DNA of 6,500 nt from Dehalococcoidia bacterium (GTDB taxonomy: Bacteria; Chloroflexota; Dehalococcoidia; Tepidiformales; Tepidiformaceae), in the NCBI GenBank assembly GCA_007126855.1, contig SLAK01000306.1, positions 1 to 6,500 of the forward strand, given 5' to 3'. Made by a program: the position numbers and the translations under genes. Of this stretch, positions 1 to 5,247 are shown one piece after another. Under the pieces are notes generated by a model, which was not told the DNA's origin, ran no database searches, and saw only the letters and a program-made list of their open reading frames with translations. How positions within the stretch are numbered: the first letter of the stretch is position 1; each line of letters begins with the position of its first letter.

Positions 1-2
1 GC

Positions 3-79
3 TGGTGGGCGATACTGGATTCGAACCAGTGACCTCTGCGATGTCAACGCAGCGCTCTAACCATCTGAGCTAACCGCCC
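3..79 (-). tRNA. tRNA-Val (anticodon GAC)
   Basis: A complete cloverleaf reads on the minus strand. The acceptor GGGCGGT pairs with ATCGCCC (one G-T wobble). The D arm is GCTC/GAGC. The anticodon stem CTGCG/CGCAG carries the loop TTGACAT, giving anticodon GAC, which reads GUC and GUU valine codons. The T arm is ACTGG/CCAGT around TTCGAAT. The discriminator is A, and the CCA end is encoded at positions 5-3. There is no intron and no long variable arm. It is transcribed away from the thrS leader. Confidence 0.96.
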
Positions 80-92
80 ACGCTCAAAGCTC

Positions 93-122
93 AGAATACC
101 GAAAGCCGCCTGTCCATGCCAA
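93..122 (-). promoter_or_regulatory. Promoter of tRNA-Val
   Basis: On the minus strand TTGGCA (122-117) is followed after 18 nt by TATTCT (98-93). Each is one mismatch from the sigma-70-type consensus. Transcription would start near 86, about 7 nt before the mature tRNA 5' end, as expected for a stable RNA. Identified by eye from position and consensus only. Confidence 0.6.
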
Positions 123-162
123 CGGCTGCGGGATAGCCCCGGTGTCGCCTCTTGCCTGCTCT

Positions 163-171
163 TGCTATAGT
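163..171 (+). promoter_or_regulatory. Extended -10 promoter of the T-box leader
   Basis: TGC followed by TATAGT (166-171) makes an extended -10 element. No good -35 box is seen 16-18 nt upstream, which is usual for extended -10 promoters. The expected start near 178 lies just before the first T-box helix (from 195), so position supports the call. Confidence 0.5.
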
Positions 172-386
172 CAGTCCCACAACAGAAAAGCGCACAGGCG
201 ACGACCGGGACGAGTAGCCCGCCGCCCCCAGCCCAGAGAGCCGCGCCACCGGCTGCAAGCGCGGCGCCAGGCAGGCGAAAACCACCCGCGAGCCTGCACC
301 CGAAGCTCCTTCCGGGAGATAGGCGTGCACGACTGGGCCCCGTTACCGGCCCCCAACGAGTCCGCGGCCACCATTGCCGCGGAAAA

Positions 387-424
387 GCAGGGTGGAACCA
401 CGGGCCGCGCCCCACCGTCCCTGC
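387..424 (+). promoter_or_regulatory. T-box antiterminator / antisequestrator
   Basis: Helix A1 is GCAGGG (387-392) with CCCTGC (419-424). The 7-nt bulge is TGGAACC (393-399). Helix A2 is ACGG (400-403) with CCGT (415-418), with the loop at 404-414. This is exactly the family architecture in which TGGN of the bulge pairs with the NCCA end of uncharged tRNA. Here N is A, so the matching tRNA-Thr should carry discriminator U73. Confidence 0.88.
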
Positions 425-435
425 AGCCGGGCGCG
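406..435 (+). terminator. Possible competing hairpin of the T-box
   Basis: CGCGCCC (406-412) is perfectly complementary to GGGCGCG (429-435). The loop holds the 3' half of the antiterminator, so the two folds should exclude each other. No T-run follows (the next bases are ATACACCC), so it is not a standard intrinsic terminator. It is only a candidate for the alternative, tRNA-free state. Confidence 0.4.
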
Positions 436-536
436 ATACACCCACCCGCTCGTTGGAGTGCGCTTCAATGCCTTCCCGCCCATTCGAAGACCCCCCGCCG
501 GTATGCCATCAACGCTCCGCGCCGGCCAACATCTCC

Positions 537-582
537 CTGCTCTGTAATTCGCTGGGCGCAGCAAACACCGTGACGACACCCT
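537..582. repeat. 46-bp direct repeat, copy 1
   Basis: Identical over 46 bp to 669-714, offset 132. It starts CTGCTCTGTAATTCG and ends GACGACACCCT, with a small internal hairpin GCTG-GGCG-CAGC (551-562). Its last four bases are also the first bases of the palindromic element at 579. Its front part loosely resembles intergenic repeats of the type TGTCATTCCGAGCGCAGC seen in many genomes; that link is from memory and inferred. Confidence 0.93.
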
Positions 583-616
583 CTCCCTTGCAAAGGGAGA
601 GGGCCGGGGTGAGGGT
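579..616. repeat. Palindromic dispersed repeat, copy 1
   Basis: A perfect 11-bp stem, CCCTCTCCCTT (579-589) with AAGGGAGAGGG (593-603), closes a 3-nt loop. CCGGGGTGAGGGT (604-616) follows. The core and GGGGTGAGGG tail match the copy at 766-803, so this is a repeat family, not a chance hairpin. There is no T-run, so it is a poor intrinsic terminator, though the RNA would fold strongly inside the thrS leader. Confidence 0.85.
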
Positions 617-668
617 TCGTCCCCCTGCCGCGATTTTCATCCCTCATCGTGGCGCCCTGCCATCGGGA

Positions 669-714
669 CTGCTCTGTAATTCGCTGGGCGCAGCAAACAC
701 CGTGACGACACCCT
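669..714. repeat. 46-bp direct repeat, copy 2
   Basis: A perfect second copy of 537-582. Here the palindromic element does not follow at once: 51 bp of unrelated sequence (715-765) separate them. The downstream tails of both units are also alike (GCGATTTTCATCCCTCATCG near 632 and GCATTTTTGTCCTTCATCG near 819). This points to an old tandem duplication of a composite unit. Confidence 0.93.
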
Positions 715-765
715 GCTCCGAAATTACTCCTCTCGTGTGGCGTGCCGGTCGTGCCCGACGGTTCC

Positions 766-803
766 ACCCTCTCCCGCGAGCGGGAGAGGGTCGGGGTGAG
801 GGT
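766..803. repeat. Palindromic dispersed repeat, copy 2
   Basis: A perfect 11-bp stem, ACCCTCTCCCG (766-776) with CGGGAGAGGGT (781-791), closes the tetraloop CGAG, followed by CGGGGTGAGGGT (792-803). It has the same orientation as the copies at 579 and 4255. GC-rich elements with this core occur between genes in many high-GC bacteria (general recollection). No transposase is seen nearby. Confidence 0.87.
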
Positions 804-949
804 GTTTCCGCGGCACGCGCATTTTTGTCCTTCATCGCGGCCGACTCGCGCGTGGCGCAGCACCCACTCCACCGGACACCCATCGGTGCGGCCACCACGC
901 ACACTGCCCGCCGCTGACTTCCGACAAGCGCACTGTCCCAGGCAACACA

Positions 950-955
950 AAGGAG
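950..955 (+). promoter_or_regulatory. Ribosome binding site of thrS
   Basis: AAGGAG lies 7 nt before the GTG at 963. It fixes that GTG as the start and shows that thrS has its own strong site despite the long leader. Confidence 0.85.
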
Positions 956-962
956 AACCACC

Positions 963-2747
963 GTGGCCGTACCCATCGAAGAACACGTCGACCTGAAGCA
1001 GCTCCCACAGGAAGAACGCCTGGCACGCATGCGTCATTCCGCCGCCCACGTCCTTGCCGAAGCCATGGTCGAGCTGATGCCCGAAGCCGAACTCGGCATC
1101 GGCCCCCCCATCGAAAACGGCTTCTATTACGACTTCCGCCTTCCACGCCCCCTCACCGAAGAAGACCTGAAGTGGCTCCAGAAGCGCATGCGAAAGTCCC
1201 TTGGTCGGCGTCTGCCCTTCCAGATGGAACAAATCACTCGCGAAGAGGCACAGGAACGCTGGAAAGACCAGCCCTTCAAGCTCGACCTCCTCTCTGACCT
1301 CGAGGACGGCAGCATCACCCAGTGCACGCACGGCAAGTTCACGGACCTCTGCCGCGGTGGCCACGTCAACCACACCGGCGAGCTGGGCGCCTTCAAGCTC
1401 ACAAGCATCGCCGGCGCTTACTGGCGCGGTTCCGAAAAGAACCCCCAGCTTCAGCGCGTCTACGGCATCCTCTTCGAGACCGAAGAGGAACTCCAGGACT
1501 ATGAGCGCAGGCTCGAAGAAGCCCGCCGCCGCGACCATCGCCGCATCGGTCGCGACCTCAAGCTCTTCGACCTCTACGACGAAGTCGGTCCCGGCCACGT
1601 CGTCTGGCTACCTGCGGGCGCTACCATCCGCCGTGAGCTCATGCGCTGGATCGAAGACCTCGAACTCGAGCGCGGTTACCTGCACGTCTCCACGCCGAAC
1701 GTCTCCAAGCGCGAGCTCTACGTGAAGTCAGGCCATTGGGACCACTTCCGTGACGCCATGTATCCCGTGATGGAGCGCGAAGGCGAAGAATACGTCCTCC
1801 GTCCGATGAACTGCCCCAGTCACATCATGGTCTACATGTCGGATCTGCACTCGTATCGCGAATTGCCGCTCCGTATCGCCGAACTCGGCAATATGCACCG
1901 CTGGGAGAAGTCCGGCCAGGTCTCCGGCATGAGCCGCGTCCGCATCATGACGCTCAACGATGCCCACATCTTCTGCGCCGATACCGCCCAGGTGGAGTCC
2001 GAAGTAGAGGGCGTCCTTCGTCTCATGGAAGAGGTCTACGGCACCCTCGGGCTCAAGGACTACGCCTACCGCCTGTCGCTGGGCGACCCGGAAAACAAGG
2101 AGAAGTACGTCGACAACCCGCCCATGTGGGAGGCCGGCGAAGCCCTCCTGCGCCGCGTCCTCCAGAAAGTGGGCCTCGACTTCTACGAGGCGAAGGACGA
2201 AGCCGCCTTCTATGGCCCCAAGATCGACGTCCAGTTCCAGACCGCCGCCGGCAAAGATGAGACGCTCGTCACCATCCAGGTCGACTTCCACTTCCCCGAG
2301 CAGTTCGGCCTCGAATACGTCGGCGAAGACGGCGCCCGCCACCGGCCAATCATCGTCCACCGGGGAGTCATCTCGACCCTGGAGCGCATGGTCGCGCTGC
2401 TCATCGAGGAGTACGAAGGCAACTTCCCGCTCTGGCTCGCCCCGACCCAGGCCATCGTCATCCCCATCGCCGACCGCCACATCCCCTACGGCGAGGAGGT
2501 CGCAGCGAAGCTCCGCACCGCGCGCCTGCGCGTCGAAGTAGACAACCGTAGCGACCGCATGAACGCCAAGATCCGCGACGCCCAGATGCGCAAGATCCCC
2601 TATGTCCTCGTCGTCGGCGACCGCGAAGCCGAGGCTGGCCAGGCGGCCGTCCGCGTCCGCGGCGGCGAAGACCTCGGCCCCATGGCGCTCGACGATCTCC
2701 TCGAAAAGCTCCGCACCGAACGCGATACGAAGGCCCTTTCGCCGTAG
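963..2747 (+). CDS. thrS: Threonyl-tRNA synthetase, TGS-less
   Basis: Charges tRNA-Thr with threonine in the cytoplasm. The GTG start has AAGGAG 7 nt upstream. At 594 aa it is shorter than the E. coli enzyme (642 aa) because the N-terminal TGS domain is missing; it begins almost directly with the editing domain. The editing site is intact: HSAAH (H25, H29) and CRGGH (C130, H134). The class II core spans about 195-485. The zinc ligands expected from the family are present: C284 in MNCPSH, H335 in NDAHIFC and H466 in VHRG. The motif 2 region is HRWE (312-315) with RVR (325-327), and the motif 3 Arg is R475 in STLER. The anticodon-binding domain runs from about 490 to the end. Some positions differ from common forms (RIMT for RGFT before NDAH). 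Lack of TGS is known in several lineages. It is controlled by the threonine T-box upstream, and a toxin-antitoxin pair follows on the same strand. Confidence 0.98.
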   Translation: MAVPIEEHVDLKQLPQEERLARMRHSAAHVLAEAMVELMPEAELGIGPPIENGFYYDFRLPRPLTEEDLKWLQKRMRKSLGRRLPFQMEQITREEAQERWKDQPFKLDLLSDLEDGSITQCTHGKFTDLCRGGHVNHTGELGAFKLTSIAGAYWRGSEKNPQLQRVYGILFETEEELQDYERRLEEARRRDHRRIGRDLKLFDLYDEVGPGHVVWLPAGATIRRELMRWIEDLELERGYLHVSTPNVSKRELYVKSGHWDHFRDAMYPVMEREGEEYVLRPMNCPSHIMVYMSDLHSYRELPLRIAELGNMHRWEKSGQVSGMSRVRIMTLNDAHIFCADTAQVESEVEGVLRLMEEVYGTLGLKDYAYRLSLGDPENKEKYVDNPPMWEAGEALLRRVLQKVGLDFYEAKDEAAFYGPKIDVQFQTAAGKDETLVTIQVDFHFPEQFGLEYVGEDGARHRPIIVHRGVISTLERMVALLIEEYEGNFPLWLAPTQAIVIPIADRHIPYGEEVAAKLRTARLRVEVDNRSDRMNAKIRDAQMRKIPYVLVVGDREAEAGQAAVRVRGGEDLGPMALDDLLEKLRTERDTKALSP

Positions 2748-2760
2748 GCGGTCCAACGGC

Positions 2761-2801
2761 GAGGGTGCTCACTCTGGTAAACTTCGGGCATGAGCACCCT
2801 C
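2761..2801. promoter_or_regulatory. Inverted repeat over the antitoxin start, candidate operator
   Basis: GAGGGTGCTCA (2761-2771) and TGAGCACCCTC (2791-2801) form a perfect 11-bp inverted repeat with a 19-nt spacer. The right arm covers the antitoxin start codon from its second base. Type II modules commonly repress themselves through palindromes at the promoter, so an operator is the first guess. As RNA it would be a hairpin. It could also serve as a weak thrS terminator, but no T-run follows. Confidence 0.6.
2778..2783 (+). promoter_or_regulatory. -10 box of the toxin-antitoxin operon, probably leaderless
   Basis: TAAACT fits TANNNT. It lies 6 nt before the ATG at 2790, so transcription would start at or very near the A of the start codon. 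No Shine-Dalgarno sequence precedes this ATG, which agrees with a leaderless mRNA. No clear -35 box is visible. The box lies between the two arms of the inverted repeat. Confidence 0.45.
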
Positions 2802-3008
2802 CTTGAGCGCGCTTTCGAGGAAGCCAGGCGGCTTCCAGAGTCAGAACAGGATGCGCTTGCGGCGATTCTTCTGGAAGAGATCGAGTCCGAGGAACGATGG
2901 GAGAAGAGCTTCGCTGAGTCGCAGGATGTTCTCCGAAAGATGGCCAACGAGGCGCTACGCGAAGCGGAAGAGGGAGAGGTGGAAGAGTTCGGGCCGGATG
3001 ACTTGTGA
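2790..3008 (+). CDS. Antitoxin of a RelE/ParE-type module
   Basis: A 72-aa acidic, mostly helical protein. A helix with LPESEQDALAAILLEEI (15-31) is followed by W37 and a second helix SQDVLRKMANEAL (44-56). The acidic tail ends FGPDDL. This matches, from memory, the small antitoxins that precede RelE/ParE-like toxins in cyanobacteria, Chloroflexota and others. It should bind and neutralise the downstream toxin and, by family habit, help repress its own promoter. No obvious ribbon-helix-helix or HTH motif is visible, so DNA binding is uncertain. There is no Shine-Dalgarno; the start lies within an inverted repeat and 6 nt after a -10 box, so leaderless translation is likely. The stop overlaps the toxin start (GTGA). 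Codon use, with more CTT, GAT and TCG than thrS, looks foreign to its neighbours. Confidence 0.82.
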   Translation: MSTLLERAFEEARRLPESEQDALAAILLEEIESEERWEKSFAESQDVLRKMANEALREAEEGEVEEFGPDDL

Positions 3009-3277
3009 AATCGGCCCGAAGCCGCCGATTTCGTAGGCTATTCTCGCGCTTGCCTGTCGAAGTGCAGGAGCGGGCTCGTGAGAGCTACAGGAAGTTCCAG
3101 GATTCGCCTGAGGCCTCCGGGTTGCGCCTGAAGATCGTGGCGTCGAACCCTACCGTGTATTCCATCCGCATCGGCAGGACCCATCGCGCACTCGGGATTC
3201 GGCGTGGTGACACGATGGTGTGGTTCTGGATCGGCGATCACAAAGAGTACGAACAAGTCTTGGACGAGTTGCGATAG
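3005..3277 (+). CDS. RelE/ParE-family toxin
   Basis: A 90-aa basic protein starting at GTG, which overlaps the antitoxin stop by 4 bp, so translation is probably coupled. The family fold is recognisable: N-terminal helices with RRLFSRLPVEVQERARESYRKF as a 22-residue stretch (10-31, first half basic), a short strand RLKIV (41-45), then the typical C-terminal strands YSIRIG (52-57), RALGIR (61-66) and WFWIGDHKEY (73-82). Members either cut mRNA on the ribosome (RelE) or poison DNA gyrase (ParE). The sequence alone does not settle which, though the RALG...WFWIG pattern is common among small RelE-like proteins of environmental bacteria. It ends 13 bp before the convergent radical SAM gene, with no terminator in the gap. 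Confidence 0.85.
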   Translation: MKSARSRRFRRLFSRLPVEVQERARESYRKFQDSPEASGLRLKIVASNPTVYSIRIGRTHRALGIRRGDTMVWFWIGDHKEYEQVLDELR

Positions 3278-3290
3278 CACTGGGCCGCGC

Positions 3291-4181
3291 TCACAGCAGC
3301 GCCAGCTGCTCCTCCACCGGCGGCGGCTCGATCGGCCGCGCACGCCGATCCTCCACTCCCATGCGCTCCCCCAATGCCGCGACCAGCTCCCGGACCTGCG
3401 TCTCTTCGCGCTCCGGCAGATACGCGCGCCTGTAGATCGCGTCGTAGCGCGGCAGTAGCTCCGGCCAGTCCCGCGCAAGACACTCCAGGAAGTGCTCCCG
3501 TGTGCCCGGCCGCAGGTGCAGCAGCCGGCACCACACGCCCGTCGCCCCGGCGTCCCGCGCCGCCCGCACCACCTCTGCCAGCCCCTTGGGGTCATCCGAA
3601 AGCCCCGGGATGATCGGCGCTATCCCCACGTTCGTATCGATGCCCGCGTCCACCAGCGCCCGCACCGCCCGTAGCCGCTGATACGGTGGCGCCGTCCCCG
3701 GCTCCGTCGTCCGCCACACCTCGCGGTCCACCGTCGGGATAGAGAACGACACGCCCACCTTCGCTCGCGTCGCCGCCTCCTGCAGCACGTCGATATCGCG
3801 CACGATCATAGGCCCGCGAGTAATGATGCTGGTCGGCGTCCGCGCCCTCCCCAGTGCCTCGATGCACCCCCGCGTCAGCCGGTACTGCCCCTCGGCGGGC
3901 TGGTACGGGTCGGTTGCGGTTCCCATCGCGACCGATTCGCGCTTCCAGCACCGCCGCCGCAGCTCCTCCCCTAACACCTCCACGATGTTCGTCTTCACAC
4001 GAATCGAGCGGCCATACTGGTCGTCCGAAGGACGGTCCGCCCGGCGCTCAAACGCCCGCACATAACAGAACGTGCAGCGGTGCGCGCACCCCATGTACGG
4101 GTTCAGCGACCACTTGAACGGCATGCCCTGCACCCGGTTCAGCGCCGTCTTGCACGGTTCTTCGCGATAAACCACTCGCAT
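3291..4181 (-). CDS. Rv2578c/SplB-like radical SAM protein
   Basis: A 296-aa radical SAM enzyme. C32, C36 and C39 (CAHRCTFCY) form the CxxxCxxC motif that binds the 4Fe-4S cluster and S-adenosylmethionine. Other family marks are KTALNRVQGMPFKWSLNPY before the cluster, GTATDPYQPAE (87-97), ITRGP (120-124), EPGTAPP (160-166) and APIIPGLSDDP (188-198). This is the Rv2578c type, related to spore photoproduct lyase. The substrate of these enzymes is not known, and a DNA-repair role would be a guess. The sequence before the cysteines is conserved in the family, which supports the start at 4181, but no good Shine-Dalgarno precedes it. It is separated from the dehydratase genes upstream by a hairpin terminator, so it probably has its own promoter. 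It converges on the toxin gene. Confidence 0.9.
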   Translation of the reverse strand: MRVVYREEPCKTALNRVQGMPFKWSLNPYMGCAHRCTFCYVRAFERRADRPSDDQYGRSIRVKTNIVEVLGEELRRRCWKRESVAMGTATDPYQPAEGQYRLTRGCIEALGRARTPTSIITRGPMIVRDIDVLQEAATRAKVGVSFSIPTVDREVWRTTEPGTAPPYQRLRAVRALVDAGIDTNVGIAPIIPGLSDDPKGLAEVVRAARDAGATGVWCRLLHLRPGTREHFLECLARDWPELLPRYDAIYRRAYLPEREETQVRELVAALGERMGVEDRRARPIEPPPVEEQLALL

Positions 4182-4214
4182 GCGGCCAAACTGCCGTTTC
4201 GGGCGCGATACGCA

Positions 4215-4238
4215 AAGGCCCGGCTGTCACCGGGCCTT
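4215..4238 (-). terminator. Intrinsic terminator after the dehydratase genes
   Basis: A perfect 9-bp GC-rich stem, AAGGCCCGG (4215-4223) with CCGGGCCTT (4230-4238), has a 6-nt loop. On the minus strand it is followed by a short TTTGCG. It lies 55 nt beyond the stop of the HadB-like gene and 33 nt before the radical SAM start, the right place to end the dehydratase transcript. The T-run is short. Confidence 0.72.
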
Positions 4239-4254
4239 CACGCAGTTAGTTTCC

Positions 4255-4292
4255 GCCTCGCCCGCTCGCGGGAGAGCGGCCGGGGGTGAGGG
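4255..4292. repeat. Palindromic dispersed repeat, degenerate copy 3
   Basis: CCCG-CTCG-CGGG (4261-4272) inside an imperfect longer stem with CCGC (4253-4256) and GCGG (4276-4279), followed by CCGGGGGTGAGGG (4280-4292). It matches the copies at 579 and 766 in core, tail and orientation but has more mismatches. It ends directly at the stop codon of the HadB-like gene. Confidence 0.68.
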
Positions 4293-4688
4293 TCAGCCCA
4301 CCTTCGCCTTCGCCTCCCCCTCCACCACCGACTCGCCGTCCTGGTTCACGGTCACCACGCGTATCGTCGCGATACCGTCCTGCACGTCCGTCACTTCCGC
4401 CTTCGCCGTCAGCGTGTCGCCGGGCCACACCTGCTTCGTGAAACGCACGCCGAAATTCGTGAGCGCCAGTGGCCCGAGCCAGTCCGTGAGCATCCGCCCG
4501 GTCAGCCCCATCGAATACATGCCGTGCGCGAACACGCCGGGATAGCCGGCAAGCTCCTTCGCTGCCGTATCGTCGTGATGGAGCGGGTTGAAATCGCCGC
4601 TCGCGCCCGCGTACTTCACGATGTGCGTGCGGCTCACGTTTTCCACCATCACCGCTTCGTGCGTGTCGCCAACCTTTAGTTGTGCCAT
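4293..4688 (-). CDS. MaoC/HadB-like (R)-hydroxyacyl dehydratase subunit
   Basis: A 131-aa single hot-dog domain of the MaoC type, close to the usual length of HadB-like subunits. The hydratase-2 motif is clear: YAGASGDFNPLHHD (26-39), with D32 and H37 as the expected catalytic pair, followed by AHGM (54-57). FTKQVWPGDTL (83-93) is the usual strand and turn. Family members add or remove water at (R)-3-hydroxyacyl thioesters (CoA or ACP). The gene begins 10 bp after the HadA-like gene with a strong AGGGGGAG site, so the two are co-transcribed and probably form a heterodimer in which this is the catalytic partner. Whether it serves fatty acid synthesis, beta-oxidation or another acyl-CoA route cannot be read from the sequence. 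Confidence 0.9.
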   Translation of the reverse strand: MAQLKVGDTHEAVMVENVSRTHIVKYAGASGDFNPLHHDDTAAKELAGYPGVFAHGMYSMGLTGRMLTDWLGPLALTNFGVRFTKQVWPGDTLTAKAEVTDVQDGIATIRVVTVNQDGESVVEGEAKAKVG

Positions 4689-4698
4689 CGTGCTCCCC

Positions 4699-5178
4699 CT
4701 ATCCCTGGTCCACGGCCCGCTCGGTCTGCACGCCGACCGACCTCGCGGTCACGCACAGCACGCCGTCCTGGTTGCGGTATTCCGTGATCGTCTCGCTGAA
4801 CAGCAGCTTGCCACCGCGGCGTCCCTGCTTCTCCCAGCGCTCGCCGGGCCGCGTCGTCACGGTTAATGCGTCGCCCGCGTGGATCGGGTGGTGGTACTCG
4901 TAGTGCTGCTCGGCGTGCAGCCCGCGGCCAAGTCCACCGCCGCCATCGTCCCCGCGATGCTTCGGCGCCGGGCCCTTGCGTGGCCGCGTCAGGTCCAGCG
5001 GGTAGTCCGGCTGCCAGTGCGCGCTCGATTGCACAAAGGTCGGCGGCGTCACCACGCCGCCAATGGCCTTCGCCTCTGGCGAATCAGGGTCGGAATATTC
5101 CGGCCGGATGTCCCCCAGCGACCGGGCGAACAGCATGATCGCCGAGAGGTCCACCGGGAATTTGTACGGTTCTGCCAT
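4699..5178 (-). CDS. FAS1/HadA-like dehydratase subunit (MaoC N-terminal type)
   Basis: A 159-aa hot-dog protein of the MaoC N-terminal / FAS1-like dehydratase type. Visible marks are VTPPTFVQ (43-50), LHAEQHYEYHHPIHAGDAL (87-105) and LLFSETITEYRNQDG (125-139). It lacks the D-x-N-P-x-H motif, so, as in HadA or HadC of mycobacteria, it is probably the substrate-binding rather than the catalytic half of a heterodimer with the next gene. A glycine-rich insert, HRGDDGGGGLGRG (74-86), is probably a flexible loop. The ATG at 5178 has GAGGAA just upstream. It lies 69 bp after coaE on the same strand with no terminator between, so read-through from coaE is possible. Confidence 0.85.
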   Translation of the reverse strand: MAEPYKFPVDLSAIMLFARSLGDIRPEYSDPDSPEAKAIGGVVTPPTFVQSSAHWQPDYPLDLTRPRKGPAPKHRGDDGGGGLGRGLHAEQHYEYHHPIHAGDALTVTTRPGERWEKQGRRGGKLLFSETITEYRNQDGVLCVTARSVGVQTERAVDQG

Positions 5179-5247
5179 AGCATTCCTCGCGTCTGTATTC
5201 TGGCCGCAGTCTACGCGCGCCGTCCCTTCGAGCGTAGCTCCCGCCGC

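Larger units (their letters stand above)
185..435 (+). promoter_or_regulatory. Threonine T-box riboswitch leader of thrS
   Basis: A T-box RNA senses the ratio of uncharged to charged tRNA and controls the gene downstream. Stem I is visible: base helix 195-199/292-296; loop-E bases AGTA (213-216) opposite GAA (277-279); upper helix 217-223/270-276 with one mismatch; then the AGAGAG motif (235-240) and apical helix 241-246/259-264. The specifier is read as ACC (281-283), a threonine codon, followed by the usual purine A284. Hairpins follow at 306-318, 335-352 and a perfect 8-bp one at 361-368/376-383. The 14-base T-box itself is at 389-402 and matches the AGGGTGGNACCRCG consensus. The Thr specifier agrees with thrS downstream. 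T-box control of aminoacyl-tRNA synthetase genes is known in Firmicutes, Actinobacteria and Chloroflexi. The unusual point is the roughly 530-nt distance to the start codon. Confidence 0.92.
436..949 (+). other. Long thrS leader without a credible gene
   Basis: Between the T-box and the thrS ribosome binding site there is about 510 nt without a believable protein gene. Open frames here read through the repeats and give low-complexity Arg/Pro/Ala-rich peptides. The content is two copies of a 46-bp direct repeat (537-582, 669-714) and two palindromic elements (579-616, 766-803). The last about 145 nt (804-949) show only a weak hairpin, CACCG (870-874) with CGGTG (884-888), and no clear promoter. 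Confidence 0.7.

Noticed and set aside
142..573. Plus-strand open frame over the T-box leader
   Set aside because: It covers the structured RNA and has low-complexity Arg/Pro/Ala composition, no ribosome binding site and no recognisable domain.
579..616. Intrinsic terminator of the T-box
   Set aside because: A strong hairpin, but with no T-run and over 150 nt after the antiterminator. The same element occurs at 766 and 4255, so it is a repeat first.
537..714. CRISPR array
   Set aside because: Only two copies, a 46-bp unit with an 86-bp gap, palindromes elsewhere and no cas genes.
453..917. Plus-strand open frame after the T-box, with a peptide repeated twice
   Set aside because: It reads through both repeat units, and the repeated peptide is just the translated 46-bp repeat. 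Such Arg/Pro-rich translations of palindromic repeats are a common false gene call.
465..1598. Long minus-strand frame opposite the start of thrS
   Set aside because: It mirrors thrS and translates the repeats in antisense. Long antisense frames are expected in GC-rich genes.
1728..2756. 342-codon minus-strand frame opposite thrS
   Set aside because: A shadow of a certain gene; rich in V, D, G and A with no domain or start signal.
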